NCBI RefSeq assembly: GCF_015277515.1
Contig: NZ_CP063767.1
Span: forward strand, 1,798,001 to 1,862,000
Reading direction: 5' to 3'
Length of the DNA stretch: 64,000 nt
Origin: Thermophilibacter immobilis
GTDB lineage: Bacteria; Actinomycetota; Coriobacteriia; Coriobacteriales; Atopobiaceae
A model generated the notes under the pieces. It did not search any database. It had not been told where the DNA came from and saw only the letters and a program-made list of their open reading frames with translations. Position 1 is the stretch's first letter. The number at the start of each line of letters is the position of its first letter. Shown piece after piece: positions 57,727 to 64,000 of this stretch. The position numbers and the translations under genes are program-made.

Positions 57727-59022
57727 TCATCCTTGCCAGCCAGCTAGGAAGGCCTCCATCGTCGTGGCAAGTATCCACACGCCGAAGATAAGCGCAATGG
57801 CCTTGAGCCCTCTGGTGGTCTCGCGCCTGACCGTAAGATTTGAGAGGGCGGGAATCAGGGGCCTGAGTGGTCTACGGTCAAGAAGTAGATAGCTCGCTAT
57901 GAGAATCAGAGGTAACAGGCAGAAGAGGTATGTGAATATCAGGTACCACGCCGGATAGCTGGCAGCCTGATCCGCAGATGCGTAGGCCGACACGCAGGAT
58001 GCGACAAAAAGGGCGCAGGCTGCCACCACGAGCACATCCCAGACAAGACCAAAAAGCCGAGGAACACGCGCGAGCAGAGACGGACGAGAAGCACCGGAAG
58101 CATCAACCGTGACCGTATCCGCACCAGGATCAAAGGATGATGCAACGAACGAGAAAGCCCCTGCTTCGCTCCCCCCAGCATCTTCCCCCTCAAACGCCGC
58201 AGTAAGTGCCTCTCTGAACAGGTGAGCCGTAGCATAGCGAGCAGACGGATCGAACTGCGTGGCCCTCTCGATGACTTTTCTGAGCGCGGGGGAAATCCCC
58301 GAGCCGAGGAAGCCTGACGCTCGGTCTCGCGAAGATGCCTCCCGCCCCGTGAGACAGAAGAACAGGAGCATGCCAAGAGCATAGACGTCGCTACGGACAC
58401 TTGTCTGACCGAACCCAAACTGTTCGGGCGGGGCGTAGGCGAGCGTGCCAAAGCGCGTGGTGTCTCGGTCGGCGTCCTCCTTGAACGTACGGGAAATTCC
58501 CAGGTCGATGAGGACAATGCCCCCCACCGTGACCATGACGTTACTCGGCTTGAGATCACGATGAATGATGGGGACGCCACAACATGTATGTAGCTCGCTC
58601 ACCGCGTCACATAGGTCGGGAAACCACAAGCGCACAAAGGAAAGACGCGCTTCGGGAGTGTCCAATCGACCAACGTACGTCCCCAGCGTGGCTCCCCCCA
58701 CGTGCTCCATGACAACCGTAAGATATCCGTCAGCATGCGTGCACTCGTAGATGCGCGGCAGGTGCACGAGACGCGTTCCTCGTCGCTGAGCGGCACGCAC
58801 GGTCTCGTACGCACCACCCAGACCCTTTTCGTCGCGTATGATCTTGCGCACAAGAGGACCGTGCTCACGGCCATCTTGGGCAACGAGGTAGACGAGCTGG
58901 GTCTGCTCGTCCCCACCCTGCTTGAGAACCCGCTCGACGCGGTAGCCATCAGGAACGCCCAACCCACTTAGCTGGGCGGCAAGCTCTCTGTCAAGGTCAT
59001 CAGTCTCCATGTCGGCAATCAT
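57727..59022 (-). CDS. Membrane-anchored Ser/Thr protein kinase
   Basis: 431 residues. The nucleotide loop is atypical (LKQGGDEQTQLVYLV), and the likely ATP lysine is K60 in LVRKI. Catalytic loop HRDLKPSNV at 154-162; DLG at 173-175 in place of DFG; activation segment with TTRFGTLAYAPPEQFG. After a linker, three hydrophobic segments (about 330-430) anchor it. PASTA domains are absent. Forms a cluster with an HTH protein and a membrane Ig-like protein on the same strand. No ribosome site at either possible start (59022 or 59010). Confidence 0.85.
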   Translation of the reverse strand: MIADMETDDLDRELAAQLSGLGVPDGYRVERVLKQGGDEQTQLVYLVAQDGREHGPLVRKIIRDEKGLGGAYETVRAAQRRGTRLVHLPRIYECTHADGYLTVVMEHVGGATLGTYVGRLDTPEARLSFVRLWFPDLCDAVSELHTCCGVPIIHRDLKPSNVMVTVGGIVLIDLGISRTFKEDADRDTTRFGTLAYAPPEQFGFGQTSVRSDVYALGMLLFFCLTGREASSRDRASGFLGSGISPALRKVIERATQFDPSARYATAHLFREALTAAFEGEDAGGSEAGAFSFVASSFDPGADTVTVDASGASRPSLLARVPRLFGLVWDVLVVAACALFVASCVSAYASADQAASYPAWYLIFTYLFCLLPLILIASYLLLDRRPLRPLIPALSNLTVRRETTRGLKAIALIFGVWILATTMEAFLAGWQG

Positions 59023-59084
59023 AGCAAACGCAGGGGGCGAGGCACGAACAGCGCCCCGCCCCCTGCGCGCAGATAAGACCCCGC

Positions 59085-59513
59085 CTAGCAGACGGTCCGC
59101 TCGTCAAAGCGATAGAGCTCCTCGTTTACCTTCTGGAGCGAGCATCCCCGATCGAGACAGAAGATGATAATGGCGTCACGACGGTTCTTGGAATACAGCT
59201 CGCTCACGCCGGCGGCGGTCAGCAGACGGTTGGTCTCTCGGCGGTCAAGCGCCATCGCGAGGGCAATGGACAGCACCTTGTCACGATCGGGGTGACACTT
59301 CTTGCCCGAGAAGATCTCGCGCCCATAGTGCTCCGCCAGGCCTGACATCCGAACGACGCGCGACTGCTTGAGGTTCTTCTCGGCAAGCAGCTGCTGGAGG
59401 TAGTCGGCGAGCGACCGGTCGGTCATGTCCCGGTCGTGCTCCTCGAGAAAATCGCCCAGGTTGGAAGACGAGACAAGATCGTTGAGCAGCTCCTCCGTCA
59501 AAGGCTCACTCAC
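59085..59513 (-). CDS. Helix-turn-helix protein of the kinase cluster
   Basis: 142 residues. RSLADYLQQLLAEKNLKQSRVVRMSGLAEHYGREIFSGKK resembles an XRE-type HTH. The C-terminal part (LYSKNRRDAIIIFCLDRGCSLQKVNEELY) is a conserved tail often found in short regulators encoded next to Ser/Thr kinases. It may regulate, or be phosphorylated by, the kinase downstream. The spacing of 62 bases to the kinase and 12 to the preceding gene suggests one operon. Confidence 0.7.
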   Translation of the reverse strand: MSEPLTEELLNDLVSSSNLGDFLEEHDRDMTDRSLADYLQQLLAEKNLKQSRVVRMSGLAEHYGREIFSGKKCHPDRDKVLSIALAMALDRRETNRLLTAAGVSELYSKNRRDAIIIFCLDRGCSLQKVNEELYRFDERTVC

Positions 59514-59525
59514 GATTGACCCCTC

Positions 59526-60287
59526 CTACGCAACGTCCCAGCTCGCCGTAGCATCGTTGCTCATTATGGAGCCAAAGTACAGGATTTTTACGGTCCCGTC
59601 CTCGAAGTAAAGCGTTCCCGACTTTGAGCCGCCCGCAGACAGCGTCCCCGAATTCAGGGCGCCGTCTTTGTCGCCCGCAGAGCCTGAGTAGAACGTAGCG
59701 TATTCCTGAGCGCCGTTTGCGTCCTCGCCCTTCCAGTCGTACTCGTTGTAGCTCGCCGAGTCGCTGCCGTTGTTGGTGTAGGTCACGTTCACGCCCACGA
59801 CGGTCGACCCGTCGTAGTTGGTCAAGCTCGCGTCAACGGAGTCGACGGAAACGGACAGGCCGTTCTCAAGGTCGATGGAAGCTCCAACGGCAAGGTCCGT
59901 GGTCGCCTGCTGCTCGGCGTCCGCGCTGTCGTCCGAAGTCGTGGTCGAGCTCGTGCTGTCTGCGGGAGCGCTCGTCGACGTGCTCGACACGCTCGGACCA
60001 TCAACGGCCTTGTTCAGCGCCGCCGTCGTGGCAGTCTGCATAACAAGAACGATGATGAAGGCCACCACGTTGATGACGACCGCCGCGATGGCGAGCGCCT
60101 TGCCCGAGTGCTTGCCCCGCACGGTGCCCACCACGCCTACGATGGCAAGCACCGCACCCACCAGTGCGATGAGCGCGGAGATGTTGTTGAGGATGGGCAT
60201 CCACGAGCTGACCAGTGCGATGATGCCCAGCACCAGCCCCGCTATTGCCATACCAGACTTCGAGACGCTTGCGTCGTGCTTACCCAT
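59526..60287 (-). CDS. Membrane protein with DUF4190-like helices and extracellular Ig-like domain
   Basis: 253 residues from the ATG at 60287 (GGAG 8 bases ahead). Two hydrophobic helices (AIAGLVLGIIALVSSW and LIALVGAVLAIVGVV; then a third IAAVVINVVAFIIVLVM) are followed by a Ser/Thr/Asp-rich stalk. The C-terminal domain resembles DUF4352/DUF5067 (VGASIDLENGLSVSVDSV, VVGVNVTYTNNGSDSASYN, GTLYFEDGTVKIL). Probably displayed outside the cell, and a plausible partner of the kinase. First gene of the three-gene cluster. Confidence 0.7.
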   Translation of the reverse strand: MGKHDASVSKSGMAIAGLVLGIIALVSSWMPILNNISALIALVGAVLAIVGVVGTVRGKHSGKALAIAAVVINVVAFIIVLVMQTATTAALNKAVDGPSVSSTSTSAPADSTSSTTTSDDSADAEQQATTDLAVGASIDLENGLSVSVDSVDASLTNYDGSTVVGVNVTYTNNGSDSASYNEYDWKGEDANGAQEYATFYSGSAGDKDGALNSGTLSAGGSKSGTLYFEDGTVKILYFGSIMSNDATASWDVA

Positions 60288-60441
60288 ATCTATCTTCTCC
60301 ATCTCTGCGCACCATCGCGCTCCTGCACCGGCCCTCTCATTGTGGCGAAGGTACCTGACAAAAACCTGATCTGACAGCTCCGATTGGGCATTTTCTTGAC
60401 TCGCGCTATGCTGTCACACAGGGCAATCCCAGGAGGCTTTG

Positions 60442-61707
60442 ATGTCGCACAAACTCACCGAGCAGGAGCAAGGCATGATCTTGTCCCTCGCCAAGCTGCT
60501 TGGCAAAAGGCTCAGCACGGACCAGCGCAGCAACGCGGGAGGCATTGCGAGCGGACTCGTGCGCCTACGCAAGGAGCGCCTCGCGTCAGAAGACGTGGAC
60601 GGGGTGCTCGAGAAGTACGGTGCCGGCAAGGAGGTGCGCCGCGACCTTGAGGAGCTCGGGGTGCTCGTACCCGAGAAGAGCAAAACGCCCGGCTCGAACG
60701 CCGACGACACCTACGTCCTCGTACTCCCCCAGGAACCAGAGGAAGACCGCATGGCGCTGCAGACGCGGACGCAAAAGACAACACGTGCGATTGCGACCGC
60801 CACTGTTTCCAAGCCGCCGATGCGACAGGTGCAGAAACGAAAGATCGCGCGCTCGCTTACGAGCTTGGGATGCGTGCGCAAGCAGAGCCCCGAGCTCAAC
60901 GAGGTCAGACGCAAGATCATTGGCCTTGATCCGCGCCTGTGGATCAACGGCTGGCTGCTCAGCACGCCCGAGGCCTACGCCAGCTACGAGAAGGAGCTCA
61001 TCGCCCTGGATCATGCGCTTGTAGGAGCCACGTCTCTAGGTGACGGCACGCTCAGCGGCCGCGAGCTCTCCTACCGGATCTTTGGTGACGAGAAGTTCCT
61101 GAGCGTCGACGGTGACGGTCGCAAGCTCCTGCACTTCATGGGGCTCACCGACATTGTGCGCTGCCATCCACAAGCCAAGCTTGGCCTGCTGCATCACATC
61201 CCGCGCCATCACGACCGCATGCGTCTGGTGGTGTCCGAGAACCTCGATCCCTGGCTCAACATGCGCGACGCGATGTACCTCGACGGAAGAAAGCGCATCC
61301 TGGGCGAGCGCGTGCACGGCGTAATCTTTGGGACCGGCTACCTGGTCAACGATCCTCACAAGCTTCCCGATCTTCTCGACACGCTGGGCGCAGACGAAAT
61401 CGAGGTCCTCTACTGGGGAGACATCGACCGCGCAGGCCTGTCCATCCTCTCCAAGCTTGTTGACGAGACCGCGGGGCGCTTCGCGGTGACTCCCTTCGCC
61501 GAAGCCTACCATCTCATGCTCGAGCGCGCCATGGAGCGCTTCCCTGACCCTCTTGACAACGAGACGACCGACCAAGAGGCGGTCCCGCTAGCCGGGCTCG
61601 ACCTGATGGAGCCCCTGCTCAAGAAGAGGGAAATGGCCTATCTGCGCGACGTCGTGGAGAACAGTCGCCTCCTCCCGCAAGAGATTTTGACGCGCTCGGA
61701 CCTGTAA
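60442..61707 (+). CDS. JetD-like DUF2220 Toprim protein (orphan Wadjet subunit)
   Basis: 421 residues. ATG after AGGAGG. The C-terminal two-thirds match DUF2220 (Wadjet JetD): RELSYRIFGDEKFL, VVSENLDPW with the Toprim Glu (E266), then VLYWGDIDRAGLSILSKL with the metal-binding D327 and D329. The N-terminal 130 residues are charged and unlike DUF3322. JetD is the nuclease of the JetABCD plasmid-defence complex. Here no JetA, B or C (SMC-like) genes are beside it, so it is an orphan or belongs to a related system. Confidence 0.75.
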   Translation: MSHKLTEQEQGMILSLAKLLGKRLSTDQRSNAGGIASGLVRLRKERLASEDVDGVLEKYGAGKEVRRDLEELGVLVPEKSKTPGSNADDTYVLVLPQEPEEDRMALQTRTQKTTRAIATATVSKPPMRQVQKRKIARSLTSLGCVRKQSPELNEVRRKIIGLDPRLWINGWLLSTPEAYASYEKELIALDHALVGATSLGDGTLSGRELSYRIFGDEKFLSVDGDGRKLLHFMGLTDIVRCHPQAKLGLLHHIPRHHDRMRLVVSENLDPWLNMRDAMYLDGRKRILGERVHGVIFGTGYLVNDPHKLPDLLDTLGADEIEVLYWGDIDRAGLSILSKLVDETAGRFAVTPFAEAYHLMLERAMERFPDPLDNETTDQEAVPLAGLDLMEPLLKKREMAYLRDVVENSRLLPQEILTRSDL

Positions 61708-61789
61708 GCGCGCTTGCCTGAGGGACCCATCCACATCCCAGGGCGCGCAACGGGTACATCCACGCTAGGTTACGTTCGAGGAGGCATCT

Positions 61790-62170
61790 ATGGCATCCAT
61801 CACTGTCAAGCGCGTCTACGAGCAGCCCGAGGACACGGACGGCCTGCGCGTTCTTGTCGACCGGCTCTGGCCCCGGGGCGTCTCGAAGGAGCGCGCCGCC
61901 CTTGACCTGTGGAGCAAGGACGTCGCACCCTCGCCAGAGCTGCGGCGCTGGTTCGGCCATGACCCGGAGCGCTTCTCGGAGTTTTCCGCTCGCTACGAGG
62001 ACGAGCTGGCTTCCTCATCGGCTGCGGCTGCGTTTTTGGACACATGCCGTGAGAAGCTCGCGTCGAATCGCAACGTCACGCTGCTCTATGCCGCCAAGGA
62101 TCCCGCCTGCAATCACGCGCTCGTTCTCAAGGCATGGCTCGAGCGCGGGCTGGACTCATCCGGTAAGTAG
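61790..62170 (+). CDS. DUF488 (YeaO-like) family protein
   Basis: 126 residues. VKRVYEQPEDTDGLRVLVDRLWPRG followed by LDLWSKDVAPSPELRRWFGHDPERFSEF and NVTLLYAAKDPACNHALVLK, the DUF488 signature set. Function not established. ATG after GAGGAGG. Convergent with the YdcF-like gene. Confidence 0.88.
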   Translation: MASITVKRVYEQPEDTDGLRVLVDRLWPRGVSKERAALDLWSKDVAPSPELRRWFGHDPERFSEFSARYEDELASSSAAAAFLDTCREKLASNRNVTLLYAAKDPACNHALVLKAWLERGLDSSGK

Positions 62171-62200
62171 GCGTGGGCGACAAGCTCCGTCAGGCACCCG

Positions 62201-63208
62201 TTAGAACAGCGAAAGAACCAGCCCCAGCGCCCACAGCACGAGGATGACCACGTAGGGCCAGAAGTGCGCGCGCGTGATGGCCGCGAACTCGCGGATGAAG
62301 GCGGCCGGCCAGTACCAGCCACGCGTGTGGCTCCCCACGCCATCGGCAGAGATCCCCAGCTCATGGGCATACTCTGCGCAACGAAAGACGTGATAGTCAC
62401 TCGTCACCACGGCGCAGCGATACGGCGCTCCGTCCGCACGCGCATCCATGAGCTCCTTGGAGAAGCGCAGGTTCTCCATCGTGGTCGTGGAGCGCTCCTC
62501 CTTGACAATCGACCCTGCGGGAATGCCCTTTCGCAGCGTCAGATAGCGATACATCGCCTCGGCCTCAGATATCTCCTCGTCAGAGCCCTGCCCGCCCGAT
62601 ACCACCAGAAGGCCCCCTCTCCCCTGCCGCTCCCAGAGCTCAAGGGCCTTGTCGACACGACCGGCCAGAAGCGGGGTCAGCTCGGTACCTGAGAGCCCGG
62701 CACCATGTATGACAATGAAGTCGTACGTGCGGCGGCGCGGAAGGGCGCGATAGAGCCATGAGTAGAGCAAGAGCGCCACGAGCGTGAACGAAAACCACAT
62801 GCCCTCCCACACGAAGAGCTCCAAGATCGAAACGACCCACGCGGGTGCGCTCATTATGCCCGCAGCGGGAATGACCGCGTACATCGACAAGATGAACAGC
62901 GCGAGCGCCACGGGAAGAAGCGAGGCCGCAGAGAGCCCGTTTCGACGCACGACCACGACACCGTTGACGATCAATGCCAGCGCCGCAACGATTGGAAAGA
63001 AAAGAACAAGAAGGAGGAGCGGCACGACCATCCATTGCTGCCCATAGCGCATGAGCAGTATGAGCGCGGTAACGAGAACGAACAGCAGCAGGTAGATGGC
63101 GTTTCTAAACTGCCGGGGCTCGCGATGATAGGACACAAGAAAGAGCGCCCCGAACACGATGATCGGTGACCAAAGAACCATCTGGAGTATGAAAAGCCCT
63201 ATGTCCAC
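62201..63208 (-). CDS. YdcF/SanA-like (DUF218) membrane protein
   Basis: 335 residues from a GTG at 63208 with GGAG 5 bases ahead; a 63265 start is possible but would lie in the decayed panE frame. About six N-terminal helices lead into a DUF218 domain: FIVIHGAGLSGTELTPLLAGRVDKAL, LVVSGGQGSDEEISEAEAMYRYL, EERSTTTMENLRFSKEL and CAVVTSDYHVFR, and a final helix. DUF218 proteins influence envelope polysaccharides. Confidence 0.85.
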   Translation of the reverse strand: MDIGLFILQMVLWSPIIVFGALFLVSYHREPRQFRNAIYLLLFVLVTALILLMRYGQQWMVVPLLLLVLFFPIVAALALIVNGVVVVRRNGLSAASLLPVALALFILSMYAVIPAAGIMSAPAWVVSILELFVWEGMWFSFTLVALLLYSWLYRALPRRRTYDFIVIHGAGLSGTELTPLLAGRVDKALELWERQGRGGLLVVSGGQGSDEEISEAEAMYRYLTLRKGIPAGSIVKEERSTTTMENLRFSKELMDARADGAPYRCAVVTSDYHVFRCAEYAHELGISADGVGSHTRGWYWPAAFIREFAAITRAHFWPYVVILVLWALGLVLSLF

Positions 63209-63864
63209 ATGTGCTCCGTTCGTCTCGAATGGACTGTATCGTAGCGCATGAGACGCGCGCGACAAATCGAGCCAACTGGTCCTCGTAGCTCTTCTCGATC
63301 TGGTGAATGCGCTGAGAGAGAAACTCGTTCTGCGGCATCCTCAGGTCGTGTCTCTCGCATGCCCACGCGGGCATAAAAGTCTGCCACGTCGCTTACCGTC
63401 TCCTGCGCAGTTCCTGACGCCGCGCCAAAGCGAACCTCACCGGGATGCGCATAGGTGAGCTCTCCCTCGATGAAGGTGGCATCCATGCCCTGGGCGACGC
63501 TGATGACGGTGTTCTTCCAGCCAAATCGTGCGGCGACGCGCTCCTCGCTTGTGGTGCCGTTCAAAAGGGGGACGACGCGCGTCCGAGGACCGACGAGGTC
63601 TTCCGCAACAACGAGAGTGCCCGCAAGACCCGTCGCTTTCGTCGCGAGAATCACCAAGTCGGTCGGAGAGGCATCTTGTGACGGAATCGTCTTGACACGA
63701 CAGGGAACTCCGTTGATCGCAAGGGCTTCCCCTTGATGACGCTCGAAGCGAGCGCCGTCCATGACGTACTCGACGGCATCAGGTCCAAGGCTTCGCGCGA
63801 TCAGGTCGCCATAGAGCAGACCGAGGGCCCCTCTGCCGATGATGGCAGCCTTTTATATAGCCAT
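63199..63864 (-). pseudogene. Ketopantoate reductase-like gene (PanE/ApbA), decayed
   Basis: An ATG at 63864 with GGGAGG starts M-A-I then hits TAA. The frame continues as KAAIIGRGALGLLYGDLIA, the NAD(P) fold of ketopantoate reductases, then LVILATKATGLAGTL and PLLNGTTSEERVAARFG. After the FYARVGM segment the C-terminal helical domain is missing. A piece of the true C-terminus (RHDLRMPQNEFLSQRIHQIE) survives in another frame near 63240-63340. So there is one nonsense codon, an internal deletion and a frameshift; no active enzyme is expected. The pantothenate step must come from elsewhere, if needed. Confidence 0.75.
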
Positions 63865-63920
63865 GCGGACCTCCCAGAGATATCTAGGCGCAGCTGCCAG
63901 CTTACACCCCACGCATCCCA

Positions 63921-63957
63921 CAACAAAAACCGGCGGGACGTAATACGTCCTGCCGGT
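63921..63957 (-). terminator. Rho-independent terminator of a gene beyond the right edge
   Basis: On the minus strand ACCGGCAGGACGTA and TACGTCCCGCCGGT form a 14-bp stem (one G-U) followed by TTTTTGTTG. A frame entering from the window edge ends in V-D-K-stop at 63984, about 27 bases before the hairpin, so it probably serves that cut-off gene. Confidence 0.8.
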
Positions 63958-64000
63958 CTTGAACGCACTTCTCTGCCCGCAAGCTACTTGTCGACTGACG

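Noticed and set aside
58411-58430. A GAACCCAAA match in the kinase gene, possibly another copy of the coding palindromic repeat
   Set aside because: It encodes the conserved kinase element PPEQFGFG and there is no full palindrome, so chance through protein constraint is the simpler reading. The same applies to the match near 13220.

Overview
The window is GC-rich, densely coding DNA from a Coriobacteriia-type actinobacterium, most like Olsenella/Atopobium relatives (inferred from gene content, not from a marker gene). Pointers are an [FeFe]-hydrogenase, many PTS sugar systems, pyrophosphate-type glycolysis, a LoaP-like antiterminator, Pth2 and strongly G/C-ending codons. I see no rRNA, tRNA, CRISPR array, integrase or IS transposase.

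Left part (1-12.5 kb): the 5' end of a loaP/NusG-like gene runs off the left edge. Then come an [FeFe]-hydrogenase with a GltD-type flavoprotein partner, an AbiE-type toxin-antitoxin locus whose toxin is broken, a HAD phosphatase, a prepilin peptidase, an acyltransferase, a CDF metal exporter, Pth2 and the cysteine pair cysK-cysE.

Carbohydrate operon (13.5-23.8 kb, minus strand): ten co-directional genes. In transcription order they are a PRD regulator, a zinc-ribbon membrane protein, PTS EIIA-EIIB-EIIC of the galactitol family, a hydroxyacid dehydrogenase, a class II aldolase, a Zn alcohol dehydrogenase, an Fe alcohol dehydrogenase and an enolase-superfamily dehydratase. The genes fit uptake and oxidation/cleavage of a polyol or sugar acid whose identity the sequence does not reveal.

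Middle (24-43 kb): GNAT, a DUF1846 protein, a LysR/EamA divergent pair, an endonuclease-like gene bracketed by two copies of a 63-bp palindromic repeat, a HAD phosphatase, asparaginase, an ABC exporter, ettA, a CBS-regulated pyrophosphatase, an HD nucleotidase, trmB, a DUF3825 protein that carries palindromic repeats inside its coding sequence, and NADP isocitrate dehydrogenase.

Right part (43-64 kb): a mannose-family PTS with a SIS-domain isomerase/deglycase and a GntR regulator, a 3-hydroxyacyl-CoA dehydrogenase, enolase, PPi-type phosphofructokinase, a pentapeptide protein, an ArsC/Spx-like protein, an aldehyde dehydrogenase, an AT-richer Sau3AI-like restriction-modification pair, a HAD hydrolase, a membrane Ser/Thr kinase cluster, an orphan JetD-like Toprim protein, DUF488, a YdcF-like protein and a decayed ketopantoate reductase.

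The most unusual features are two families of small palindromic repeats. One is a 63-bp unit with a constant 15-33-15 architecture at three sites. The other is built on GAACCCAAACCC; it is intergenic near 10.5 kb and occurs in frame inside the DUF3825 gene near 40.1 kb.
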